A stretch of DNA of 64,000 nucleotides from Polytrichum commune (taxonomy: Eukaryota > Streptophyta > Polytrichopsida > Polytrichales > Polytrichaceae): the NCBI GenBank assembly GCA_950295325.1, contig OX485806.1, positions 49,347,169-49,411,168 of the forward strand, written 5' to 3'. This document shows, piece by piece, positions 10,104 through 20,900 of the stretch. A model generated the notes under the pieces. That model was not told the DNA's origin, searched no databases, and saw nothing but the letters and a program-made list of their open reading frames with translations. How positions within the stretch are numbered: the first letter of the stretch is position 1; each line of letters starts with the position of its first letter. Both the position numbers and the translations under genes were made by a program.

Positions 10104-11272
10104 GGATGGGGGATGCTGTAGATCTTCTTGAACGTAGTGTTCGCCTTGACAGGGGCTCGCCCATTCCGAAGCGCGTTGTACGTCAAGAAGACGAGGCTGA
10201 CCGCCCCCACCTATTTGTTTCCCGTGGCCTCGTTGATGGTCACGATCCCTTCCGTCTTGGCGGGCACGTAAGTGCTGTGGAAGATGCTGTACTCGAATTT
10301 GATCATCTTCTCGTACAGGTCGACTACAGCAGAGAGCTTTTCCTGCTCCACTATCCACAGCCAAACGTGAGGCTCCCTCATGTCCGGAGACTTGTGCTCC
10401 TTGAACTTGGCCATGAAGGGGTCGTAGAAAGGTATGTCCTTCCCCCCCTGCCTCGACGCACCGGGAATCCCCCTGAAATCGATCAGGGCAAATGGGCACC
10501 CCCGTCGATCCTCCCTCACCTCGGCCCTGCTCATGGTCCGGTCCCACTTGGAAAATGTCACCCTCTCCACTCCGGTTGTCACCAAACAAAATCTGGCCAC
10601 TCCTTCGAATGTGGCCAACCTCTTCCGCGCCAAAAAGCTTCTGTATTGCTCCACCTCCTGGGGATCCGTCTCGGTTTTCTTTGTCCTCTTGTTCCCCTTC
10701 TGCTTCAAAATGGAGGCGTGCTCCTTGACAAGACAACGCATTGAGGGTCCGGAGATGTTGTAGTCGACCTTGAACATCTTCCAGCTGGCCCAATTAATGT
10801 CCCCGTCGGCTAGGATGAGTGCGTACTCTGGTATTAGGGTGCTCAACTCCCTCATTGCAGCAGTCTTCAGCTTGCGGTGTTCGCACCATTCTTTGATGGA
10901 ATACGTGTCGGGCTTGTGTCTTGGCCTCTTCAAAAATATCTTCGGGTATGGGATGGTTCTTCCCACTGTGTTCCCAAGAAGATGCACCGCGCACCTCTGC
11001 AACTCGGACTCTGTTAACCCTTGAAGGGACCTGAAGAACTCCCTCAGTAGTGGAGGGGCCTCCCCGGTCTTCTCCGCGCTGTACTTCTCCTCGGTGTCGG
11101 GGTTGACCAGATCGCCCGAGCTGTGCGCATCAAAAAATTGTGTCCACAACTCCCAAGTGTCCATGTTGCAACAGATGAGGCGGAGCTCACCCTTGAGCTC
11201 CAGGACAAACTTGGTTGTTGTAGACTTCATGTCGATGGAGGAGAACTTGTCCACCATCGCGTCGCAGAATGC
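10104..11272 (-). CDS. Exon 2 (5' part) of large gene, up to the retrotransposon
   Basis: About 388 codons opening AFCDAMVDKFSSIDM. It includes a basic linker KQKGNKRTKKTETDPQE, and then GCPFALIDFRGIPGASRQGG, which sits where the permuted methyltransferase motif IV strand and loop should be, followed by HVWLWIVEQEKLSAVVDLYEK, a plausible next strand and helix. A TAG at 10211-10213 interrupts ...NEATGNK / VGAVSLVFLTYNALRNG, and the same frame continues to the insertion at 10104-10108. The frame then resumes across the element at 3048 (SIPHPPPKDLLQETLY) when one copy of the target duplication is dropped, which shows the element landed in an exon. Confidence 0.72.
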
Positions 11273-11393
11273 CTGCAGCAAGAAAGACATCAGTAACGCA
11301 CAAAATACGAACGCACGTTCGTAAATTTGAATGTCAAAGAACTTGAAATTTTGAATGTCAAAGATATTTACGAACGTTCGTTCGTAAACTCAC
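11273..11393 (-). other. Intron 1 of large gene with two palindromes
   Basis: A 121-bp GT-AG intron (donor GTGAGT, acceptor TTGCTGCAG). Palindromes at 11306-11325 and 11367-11388 fill about one third of it. Removing it joins ...QWK to AFCDAMVDKF in frame, and the A/B genes have a structurally comparable junction. Confidence 0.75.
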
Positions 11394-12688
11394 CTTCCAT
11401 TGTGGAGACGGCGTCTTCGTGTTCTCCCTTTCTTTAGGGGGGCACCCGTGGGCGACCCAGACGTCCCTTGCAGCCACTATGTTGGCTGCCCACGACGCCT
11501 CGAAGGCCTTGATCTTGTTGCCAGAGTTGAGGAAGGTGGATATCTTCCGCAGTTTGTCCCAATCGTCCGACCACACCAAGAACGCCTTCCAGTAGCGCAA
11601 GTCCTCCTTCAGCTCATGCTGGAAGTTGTCGTCCTTGAGAATTATCTGGGACGCCTTTAAGCTGTGTTGGCCATCTATGATCCAGAACTCTCCATTCTGG
11701 ATCCGTGGCCAGTCCTTCTCCGTCGGACGGGATGTCAGCCCTTTCGGCATGACGCAGACGGTATGCCTGTCCCACTTGACGTTGTTCATTAGATTATTTA
11801 TCTGCCACTTCACACCACCGCTTTCGCGAGAGCGAACCACCCATTTGTTGGGGGACATCTCGCACTTGAAACAGTCCACGTTGAATGTGAAGTGGCGTCC
11901 CATGGGCCAGCAATCCTTCGAGTAGTTGTTGAAGTCTCGAAGGATCCTCATGGCCTTCACAGCGTCAGGGTTCTCACCCTTTTTCAAGGGGGTGGGCATT
12001 ACGACAGGCAAGGTCACCTCTGCGGTCTCCGTTACTCCCGATTTCTCCATCTCCTCCTTTGTCCTCTTCGATGGCGTGGAGTGTCTACTGGGGCCCTCCG
12101 TCGCCCTGCTAGCGGAAGGCACAGGCCTGGGTGCACTTCTAGATCTACTGCCCCTGATGTGGATGGTTTCTTGGGGCTCGTCTTCTTCTTGTTTGCCTCA
12201 GTGACCACACTGTTGTATTTGGAGATGTTCAATGCAAGGGCGGTCAATTTCCTTGCCGTCCAGTATGGGCTCAACGCATATTTGGAGAAGAGGCCGTCCA
12301 GGTCGAAGTGTTTGGCATCTTCCGCTACGTTATTGGTGGCGTATTGGTAGGAGAAGGTATTTTTCTGAAAATGCAACAAGAGGTTGATATGATCCTTCTT
12401 GTTCTTCATGTCCAGAATTACATACTCCCCCTGGGCCTCTATGGACTCTATCTCCCACGTCTTCATTTGAACCCACTGTTCGGGCTGGTCCGGTCTTGTC
12501 TCCAGCTCGTAGGTGAAGCGCATGCAGAAGAGGTCGTCCCCGATCTTCTCTGGCAGTGCCGTCCACTCCCCCATGAAGTCTTCCTTGGGGACATAGTTGT
12601 CGTTGCCGTTATCGTCTAACACCGACTCTGGGAGGCCATCGACCTTCACCGCGAACATCTCAATGGCACTTCTGCTTGATCTTGCCAT
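11394..12688 (-). CDS. Exon 1 of large gene: ParB/DGQHR-like domain
   Basis: About 431 codons on the minus strand. The first half (MARSSRSAIEMF..., with DFMGEWTALPEK and FTYELETRP) runs to a C4 run at 12151-12154, after which coding continues in another frame (PSASRATEGPSRHSTPSKRTKEE...). A single missing base there explains the shift; it may be a true deletion or an assembly error. The second half carries PMGRHFTFNVDCFKCEMSP and WIIDGQHSLKAS followed by FLNSGNKIKAFEASW, the arrangement seen in ParB/DGQHR-superfamily proteins, where the DG(Q/N)H(R) strand-helix turn lines the nucleotide or DNA pocket. The exon ends ...SPQWK before GTGAGT at 11393, phase 0. Confidence 0.72.
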
Positions 12689-12699
12689 CTGCAATAGAA

Positions 12700-13410
12700 T
12701 ATAAACAATTAGTGACTTTACGAACGAACGTTCGTAAGTGACATGCATATCCCACAGACTACGCAGTGTTAATGCGTTTTTGCAATTGATGTAATTATAT
12801 TTACGAACGTTCGTTCGTAAATGAGGGGTTGCAAGATCATATAAATTTTTAGTATTGAGTTTACGAACGAGCGTTCGTAAATGAGGGGTTGCAAGATCAT
12901 ATAAATTTTTAGTATTGAGTTTACGAACGAGCGTTCGTAAAAGATATGAAGATCAAAGAGACTACTCGTCATGAATGTGTTTGTAATATATTTGGTTATT
13001 TTTACGAACGATCGTTCGTAAAAGATATGGGTTTTATAGATTTGGATTCATTTACGAACGTGCGTTCGTAAGTATGTCCATTTGGTCTATCTTTTCGGAC
13101 ATTTGGTTGATTTATCTTTCGTAAGTACATGTGATTTGTCTTATTGGTGTTCGCAAAATTATATTTGTTCTTTAGATATTCATAGAGGTTCATATTAAAG
13201 TTAAGGTTCCTTCTGAGTGATATTTTGAGTATATTTACGAACGTGCGTTCGTAAATATAGATCATTTCAAAGAACGTGGAGTGCGTATTTACGAACGCAC
13301 GTTCGTAAATGGAGGTTCGGTATGCAGTGTATGTCCATTTACGAACGAGCGTTCGTAAATGGAGGTGGGTATGCAGTGTATGTCCATTTACGAACGAGCG
13401 TTCATAAATG
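12700..13410. repeat. Palindrome array upstream of the large gene
   Basis: Ten copies of the 22-bp palindrome (TTTACGAACG, 2-bp centre, CGTTCGTAAA) at 12717, 12800, 12860, 12920, 13001, 13051, 13234, 13288, 13338 and 13387. Two are embedded in a direct 60-bp duplication (12821-12940) and two more in a 49-bp duplication (13310-13408). The DNA between is AT-rich and non-coding. This is the 5' side of the large gene, probably promoter, leader or 5' intron. Confidence 0.88.
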
Positions 13411-13860
13411 TGATGGTTTTGGGATCCCCTGTCCGTACATATATGTATTCGTATATATACGTATATGTATATAACTCACTTATTAGCTACTCTGCTTGCA
13501 GCCGTGCCTGCAAAATTTTGGTCAGAATGATGCAAATCTTCAATCATAAAGCAATTGAGATGCATAATGAGATGCAGAATGAAACATGAAGAAGAAAGTG
13601 ATAATTCACATTGCATGTAACAAAAGAAATTGAATTCAAGAAGCAACATTTTCAGAATGTAAGAGGAGTTGGAAAGGATAACAAATTACATTGAAATGTT
13701 GCACACTTCAAACCCTGCTTCTTCTCTCTCTGAAAATCCCAGAAATCCTCACAACTGCACACTCAATTGCCTTTCAAATGCACACTCAGATTACTCTCTA
13801 ATGTAGACCTCAAGCCTTCACAGCTTATATACAAACCCTAGTATACTCCGATGTACACAA
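13410..13860. other. AT-rich gap, no gene seen
   Basis: Contains a short TATATACGTATATGTATAT-type stretch near 13440-13470 and no supportable ORF. Confidence 0.4.
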
Positions 13861-13869
13861 AACTCACAA

Positions 13870-14180
13870 CCTTGTAGCTCTCAAGCTTCTGAACTCTTAA
13901 GCAAACCCTTAACTCTCAAGCTTCCCTAAACTCTCAAGCTTCACTTCCGAAGCTTCCCTAAACTCTCAAGCTTCAACTCCGAAGCTTCCTTAAACTCTTA
14001 AGCTTCTAAAGATCACCCTCAAGCTCTCAATCCGAAACTTTGAAGCTTTCCTACTCAAGCTCTCAAGCTTTTGAAACTCACAAACTCTCACACTGAAAGC
14101 TTTCACAAACTCACAAGCTTTCACAATGAAAGCTTTCACAAACTCAAAAGCTTTCACACAAGCTTTCAATCTGAAATCTC
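13870..14180. repeat. AAGCTT-rich imperfect tandem repeat
   Basis: About 14 AAGCTT hexamers in roughly 310 bp. They sit in imperfect 20-30-bp units, first of type CTCTCAAGCTTCC and later of type GAAAGCTTTCACAAACTC. Low-complexity; no coding evidence. Confidence 0.8.
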
Positions 14181-14374
14181 TCAAAACTTGCAACAAAACT
14201 AATTTAAAACTTCAAGACTAAAAAAAGCAAGAGCTTCGCTCTCTAAGCGCTCCGCTCCTCCTCTCCTCGAAATGACAAATGAGGAGAAGAGGAAGGGGCG
14301 CGGGGAGGTAGGTACGCTGCTAGGGTTTCCCAGCACCTGCCACGTGGCACAACTCCACTGGCTAGGGCTGGGAG

Positions 14375-14455
14375 GGAGATGGGATGGGATGGTATGGGAG
14401 GTGATGGGAAGGGATGGGATGGGATGGGATGGGATGGGAGATGGGAGATGGTTGT
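14375..14455 (+). repeat. (GGGAT)n microsatellite
   Basis: A run of GGGAT/TGGGA pentamers with a few GGAGAT variants. Confidence 0.9.
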
Positions 14456-15004
14456 ATATTGGAACCCTTCATGTTATTCTCATGCTTTGACATATTTATA
14501 TGTAATGGACGCGTTTAGGGCATTAACTTGAAAAGCTTAGTTCAAATACATGAATTTTACTCGTTTTATTTCCTTAGTAACTCTACATTTGGATTCCTTG
14601 TAAACATATTTTAGGAAAATATGCTCAGTTAATTCGTAATAAACAATGCATGTCATTTCCTAGGTTGTCAATGTAGAATCCACCCCCAAAGATATGTATA
14701 TGGTGTTTTAAAATATAGTTTATGTAAGAGCTAGATATCTTTCAATTAATTCGATGGTTCCTCAAATAAATATTACATGCAAAAAAGAATTCATAATAAT
14801 ATGAGATTGCGTAGAGTTGCTATACGATAGGATGTCAATTCAAGTTCCAATATTAGGTGTTAGCTTGAACTAATGCATTTCTGGAGTGGTCAACTATTTT
14901 GCTAGCATCAACTACGAGCTTGCGATGAATGAAGTTAGTGCAATTACAAGGGTTTTTGAGGAGTCAATATTATTTGTGTGTGTAATGTATCCTAGTAACA
15001 ATCT

Positions 15005-15092
15005 AAAACCTAAACCCAAATACCACATACACAACTTTCACAAACCCTAAACCCCTAAACCCTACCCCCAAACCCTAACCCTAAACCCTACA
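15005..15092 (-). repeat. Interstitial plant-telomere-like tract
   Basis: Degenerate CCCTAAA units (AAACCCTAAACCCCTAAACC and AACCCTAACCCTAAACCC) match the Arabidopsis-type telomere heptamer on the complementary strand. The tract is short and imperfect, so an internal relic and not a chromosome end. Confidence 0.75.
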
Positions 15093-16069
15093 TCCCTGTA
15101 TCTTTTTATCTTACCAACCTTTCTTATATGTGGCCATGTTGTTTTCTGAGGGCAGGTCAAATTGGTCTACCAATGTTGGTTGGATGGAGAATGCTTAATT
15201 CCGTTCATAACAACTATAATAATTGATAATGATGCCAATTGTCATTTTCACATTCCAAATTAATAGATTTGAGATAAAACTTTGGTTTAGGTGATAAGTG
15301 AAATTTCAAATATTCTCACTTTCACCTTAATAGTTCTGAGTGAAATTTCATCACACAATCCACGATCTTATTATAATAACATGCATGTCTTAAGACTTCA
15401 ATTTATATCAACACTTTAAGCTATGATGATGCACATCTTTCTCATAGGATGCAAAACATATATTAATTGTAAGTACATACTATTGTATGCACCATTCCAA
15501 ATTAATAGTGCATTTCCCCAAACCCTAAAAGTCTATTTCCAATAGGACCTCAACTCATTTAATCATGTGTCAACTTAAACTAACAATCGAACAATGCATT
15601 CAACTATAAATATCACCAATGATCTAATAAACATTTAACCAATGTGTATCCGTACCCTTACAACAAGTGGACGAAAATTCAATTTCCAATAGGACGTCAT
15701 ACACATAATAATTGTAACTATGATTCAACGATACGGTAGCTAGTATGGTTTCAAGTCTCAATGATCATTACGCTATCATACTATGCAGCATTACAAATTG
15801 ATTAATCCTTCCTACTCATGCCATTTTAATTCCTTATTTTCACATCTAGATACCATTTGAAAGAAGACCTAACTTACATATATTATTAGGTATAATTAGT
15901 TCATAGTGTCCTCAATCTACCCTAGTGCAAGCCATTATGGATTAACCCGATTTTTTAATTGTATTTATGCACTTGGTGACCATATTACGGTCATTTTTTC
16001 ATGTGAAACATATGATACCTATAATTTTAGGGGCGTCCGCAACATGTTTCTTAGCCACTCTGACCTCAT

Positions 16070-16073
16070 TGTG

Positions 16074-16116
<43 letters not shown>
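16070..16116 (+). repeat. (GT)n(AT)n microsatellite
   Basis: GT repeat passing into an AT repeat; a second AT run lies at about 16234-16265. Confidence 0.9.
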
Positions 16117-16639
16117 CTATGACTTTGACATTCATAACTTTATTAGGCATCAATTGTCAATTAACTTGGACTTCATACCTTAGTCGCAAATCATTAAATA
16201 TTCAATGTTAACCATCTCCATATTTAGACATTATGTATATATATATATATATATGTATATACATATATTTCGATGAGACCTTGGTCACAACTAAGGTGTG
16301 CAACCGATTTATATATTTTCAATATGTTGGCGTGCATGCAAGGCATGTTCCATACATGACAGTGCTATTTATATAATTCCGCATGGATGGAATGGGAGAT
16401 TGTTAGGTCAAAGAAGGCGGCGGGAATCCGCTTTTTAAAGAGCATCCAAGGGATTTTGAACCAGCGGGGTGAAGTACTTAAAGCTCTTCCCCCCACAACA
16501 AAGCTCTTTTCAGCGGCACATGCAAGTGTGCGCTCTACAGACCTCACCGAACGCGCTAAAGCCATTTCGTGTGCGCCAACCCTACACCACCCAGGTACAG
16601 TACAGGCTGTACCTACCGCATATACCGCCGTAAATACCG

Positions 16640-17450
16640 GAACTTTACGAACGCACGTTCGTAAAGATGAAGAGCTTCAGGTTTAGACAAACGATTCGGA
16701 CCTGGACATGGCAAGGATTTACGAACGCGCGTTCGTAAATTCCACATGAGAGCATGTTCTGGATTGAGCTACTCATATGGATAGTCACATGCACGTAATC
16801 CATCTCAGTTATTTACGAACGTGCATTCGTAAATATGCCTTCGAGGATCATACATACATATTTGACCCGTATCTATTGGTACCTGATGGTCGGTAATTTT
16901 ACGAACGTGCGTTCGTAAATCCCACAGGAGATCATGTTTTGGATTGAGCTACTCATGGATAGTCACATGCACATCATCCATGGCATTTATTTACGAACGT
17001 GCGTTGATAAATATGCCTTCGAGGTTCATACATACATATTTGACCCTTGTCTATTGGTATCTGATGGTCGGTAATTTACGAACGTGCGTTCGTAAATCCC
17101 ACATGAGAGCATGTTCTGGATTGAGGTACTCATATGGTTAGTCACATGCACTTAATCCATGACAGTCATTTATGAACGTGCGTTCGTAAATATGCCTTCG
17201 AGGATCATACATACTTATTTGACCCGTATCTATTGGTACCTGATGGTCGGGAATTTACGAACGTTCGTTCGTAAATACATGTCATTATTGTCTACGCATC
17301 CAGCAACACATCTTCATTCATGCACATCAGTATGGCAGTAATTTACGAACACAGAATAGCAAGAAAAATATGCTCATCGCTCGTCCGTGAAGGATGTGAA
17401 GGATGTGAACACGGGGTCGCACCCATTTACGAACGTCCGTTCGTAAATGG
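16640..17450. repeat. Tandem repeat of ~178 bp, two palindromes per unit
   Basis: Three units (about 16718-16897, 16898-17074, 17075-17253) plus a partial one. Each carries the 22-bp palindrome twice, giving sites at 16718, 16812, 16898, 16990, 17075, 17169 and 17254 with alternating spacing of about 93 and 85 bp. Further copies lie at 16644 and 17426. Three copies have one or two substitutions in an arm. No coding potential beyond reading through the repeat. Confidence 0.88.
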
Positions 17451-17830
17451 GTAGGTACGCAAAAGTCAACATAATCAAATTCACAATATGGAGGTGCTCA
17501 GTGTTCAAAATATTGTTGGAGTTGATTCAGGCATCATCTGCAGATTTACTAATTTTGTACGTATGGACAAGTGTTCTCTTGTGAGAGTATATCGCGCAGG
17601 TTCCTAAGTCAACATGGTACTTTGACCTACAAAACCGATATTCCTCAGGGTGCTCTCATTTGAGGGATCTCGAAGGCCGCCGGATGTACATGGAGAAGTT
17701 ACTGAGGTCACGTACGCGCGTTCGTAAATGCATGTGGCGTTCTCGAATTTCTGATCTCGTCGTCGGTTGTATGGAGACATGCGCTGGTCCGAACAGCAGG
17801 GCCCTCCTGGACGACTAACGAGTGTTCTCC
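17340..17830 (-). pseudogene. Degenerate relic of the large gene's 3' end and flank
   Basis: Stretches here match 980-1390 in the same order and orientation: GGTACGCAAAAGTCAACATA against GGTATGCAAGAATCAACATA; TTCCTAAGTCAACATGGTAC against TTCCTAAGGCAAAATGATGC; and a block CGAACAGCAGGGCCCTCCTG against CGAGCAGCAGGTCCCTCCTC. A palindrome at 17708-17728 sits where 1264 does. It is therefore a second, decayed copy of the terminal exon and 3' flank, implying that the left gene belongs to a repeated family. Confidence 0.65.
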
Positions 17831-17996
17831 TCTTTGTCCATGTATTGTTTACATTAGTGAACAACCTAGACGTATGCTTAAAACATTTTTTTGGGACGCG
17901 CGTTCATCTTTGTGCGTGAGGTTCTCCAATGGTGCACCAAAATTTGTTTGTCAATTTTGGGCCATTTATCTCCACATATATTTTATCCTCTCTTGT

Positions 17997-20900
17997 ATGC
18001 ATTGCGGTGGTGGTTGCGTTGATCATTTCCTGGTGGTTGGTCTAGACTGTATGGCGTTGCATGTGGGTGATAGTTCATTGGAGTTGTCGACGTATGCATC
18101 GTCATCCGATGCTGAATGTGAACTGTCTTCCCCGTCGGCAGATAGTATTGGTGTGCCAAACGTGAGGGGGGTGTTTGTGGATACATCCTCCCATGAATCT
18201 TTGGAAGTCCACGAACAATCTCTCCATTCCGGAGATGACCACGATGACATTCCGTTGTGTGCCGGTTTCGGGAGGGAGCAATGGGTTGGCCTTGATGTCG
18301 TTCTAGTCAACGAGGTTGGTGTCCCGGTGGCAGATGGCATATGTAGAAACTCCAATCCCCGTGATTGTGTCGATGCCAACGCCCTAGGTCTCGATGATGT
18401 TGGCGTGTGCATCTTGAACTCTTTGCTTCCGGTAGAGGTCCCGGTGACATGGAGATTTTCCTTGCGTCGATGGCCGCTTCGTCAAGTTCTACATGAGGAA
18501 GTGAGTTTGTGGGATCATGAGCGGTGGCATAAGCAAACACAATTAGCTTTGTTGGCCACAACACGTCCTCGCAAAGGCCTCCGTAGATATGATTCAAACC
18601 GTGTGCCTCGCGGAGATAAGGAGTGTCGACGGGATCGGCTTTTGGGGGACGAATCTATCCGTCTAGTGTCCGGCAAGGATTGTTGCGCGAGGAAATGTTG
18701 CCAATTTTTCCCGCGGGAGAAAATTAGATCTCTGCGTCAAGGGATGTGGCTTGCGGATTTTCGTATGAGGTCGGCTAAGAAACTCGAGGTCCACAGAAAT
18801 TTGCACCTTGATACCCATGGGCATAAGGTGGTGACACTTGAGAATGTTGATGTGTGTTGTACAGCGTGGTATACCATCCACGCCGTCTCCAAGGCTGACT
18901 TTTATAGGTTTTGAAAGTATTCATCGTTGGGTTGCCGCTCTCGATTTCATGGCAACTTGGGCACAAAGAAACCTAGGGAGGCTACATTGCAAGCGTCCGC
19001 GACACTATCCACCATCATAGTGCCATTGGCCGATGCAATGCCCCACAAAACGAGGACATTGTCGTCAGGGGAGAAGGTTGTTCAAATGGTGGTGCCCACG
19101 GGCACAAAATGGAAGAACATCTTAACGGACATCAATGAAGTGGGTTGCATAGCGGGATGTGGGCCCATTTCTTTGTCCAAGTTGAGTGTGATTAAAAACC
19201 AGCAGTTTGCGGAATACATTCTGAAAAGACCCGGGGACAAGTTCGCTAGATGTACGACGTGTGAAAAATACAAAGGTCTTCGAGACGCCCACCCCATAGG
19301 CACTGAATCTCATTCCAGACACCAGAAAAAATATATTGAACATGTCAACAATCAAGAGGCACACCGTCAAGATTACTATAAGAATCGTGCTCTATCCATA
19401 ATAAGGCCCACAGAGGTTCTAACAGTCATCCATGATAAAATGGACCACGCCAAAACCGCATGCCCTTGTTATGCACGCAAAATAAAGGCCACGGATGGTC
19501 TCTTCAAGTTGCCCGTAGCTGTCACAGGTTTGTATGAAATCACAACTACGTGTTTAAAGTCTATCCAATTTTCTTGGGTGTGTTTGGCAAATGTCCAACT
19601 CCATACATCCGTTTAGTGGTTATTTGATTATTTTGGTCACGCATCGTTTGTTTTTTCCAGGTATGATTGCCCACGGCCATGGGGACGTAAAGTATGCCCA
19701 TTATGGTTTGGACTTTTACCCTGGGGATGCTAACCACACGGTGGGTTCATTTGCAAAACTGTTGCGCGATCTTGAGAAGCCACCGGTACATTTTTCCCGT
19801 GCACTTTTTGATGGTTGTGGAACCACATCCCTTTATGAGGCAGTGCTTGCGGGGAAGGAGGTTTGTATGTCGTCATTGCCAGAACCACCCGGAGAGCCCA
19901 TTTGTGCAAAACCATTGCCTCCAACTCTCCACGTTCAACTTGATAATTGTACGAAGGACAACAAATGTCGATACGTATTTTGTTTTTGGTCATTGCTCGT
20001 GGCGAAAGGAATCTTCAAGGAGGTGTTTGTGTCTTTCTTGATGGTGGGACATACACACGACGACATTGATGCATCATTTGGACGGTGGAGCATGAAGTTG
20101 CATGAAGAAGATTTTCCAACCATACCTCTTCTTATGAAATCGTATATGGATTTGGACCATATGCCAGTAATTCCGCACTTGATTGAGGAAGTACCAGATT
20201 TCAAGGCCTTCATCAAGCCATACATGTTGAAGGGAGGGGACCGTTTGGTGGGGCATACCAAAGCACAACAATTCCGATTTTATATGAGGGACGATGGTCT
20301 CCCGGCCATGCAATTCAAGCTTTTGTGCACATCTCCTAATTGGGGCCCGGATGATGGTATACTCGTATGGCGTCAAGACAATGATGGAAAATGTTTGGTC
20401 CCGGATGGGGAACCAAAGCCTTGCAAACCCGAACCCATGAGGAATGGGCCGGAAATCATCAAAGGCATATCCGGATTCATTGAATATTGGAAAGAGTTGT
20501 GCGAGGAGGACATCACAAGACGTGTTAGAGATACCCATGAACCGTTGATCGCGTATTGGGATCGCATTCGCTCAGCCTTGATGACACTTGGTGGCGACAC
20601 CCGTACGACTTTGACACAAGGATTTTGGCCACAAAGTCGTTTGACGGTTGTCGAGTCCGATACTATGTTTTTCAGCAATGGAGACGTTCGTGAAGAGTTC
20701 GCAATGGACGAGCATTACGTTGGCCCTGCCCGCAATCGACCGGCACCGTCGTTTCGTGTAGGTGTTGATTGCCATGAAGGGTATTTGGTCCTCGTACGAG
20801 CAGGGGATGAGGAGCATCCCAAGCCAATTTGGTTGGTAAAAGCATTGTCTTCACCCAATTTTGTTCGAACTAGCCCCAACTTTCGTCAAATTGAGGTGGA

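Larger units (their letters stand above)
1297..12688 (-). pseudogene. Large ParB/DGQHR-like + permuted methyltransferase-like gene, disrupted
   Basis: Three exons (12688-11394, 11272-2887 interrupted by a retrotransposon, 2745-1297) encode about 1,356 residues once the insertion is ignored. In order: an N-terminal region starting MARSSRSAIEMF; a ParB/DGQHR-like motif WIIDGQHSLKAS near residue 330; a Rossmann-like half with FALIDFRGIPG near 690; YNVCGGSKF near 860, where a permuted (beta-class) DNA methyltransferase would place its SAM-binding motif I; and a 480-residue acidic, proline-rich, coiled-coil tail. The canonical DPPY motif is absent. Breaks: a one-base deletion in a C run at 12151-12154, a TAG at 10211-10213, and the insertion. 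Both introns have consensus ends (GTGAGT, GTAAGC; CAG acceptors) and each carries two copies of the 22-bp palindrome. The ATG at 12688 directly follows an acceptor-like TATTCTATTGCAG, so a 5' UTR intron or further upstream exon is likely. It is a distant relative of the genes at 24909-32801 and 46193-56672. The role is unknown; sequence-specific DNA binding or modification is inferred. Confidence 0.7.
14461..16380. other. AT-rich intergenic stretch
   Basis: About 1.9 kb with no supportable gene. It contains an interstitial telomere-like tract, AT/GT microsatellites and otherwise unique AT-rich DNA. Confidence 0.6.

Noticed and set aside
12769-13589. Short ORFs rich in YERSFVN / YERTFVN
   Set aside because: These are translations of the palindrome repeat, not a protein family.
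15005-15092. Possible chromosome end
   Set aside because: Only a short, degenerate CCCTAAA tract in the middle of unique DNA; an interstitial relic.
16387-16686. 99-codon plus ORF MEWEIVRSKKAAG...
   Set aside because: No recognised motif, runs into the palindrome repeat, and no splice or homology support.
13000-17450. CRISPR-like array of regularly spaced 22-bp repeats
   Set aside because: Spacing alternates because of a 178-bp tandem repeat, spacers are themselves repeated, and this is eukaryotic DNA with introns.
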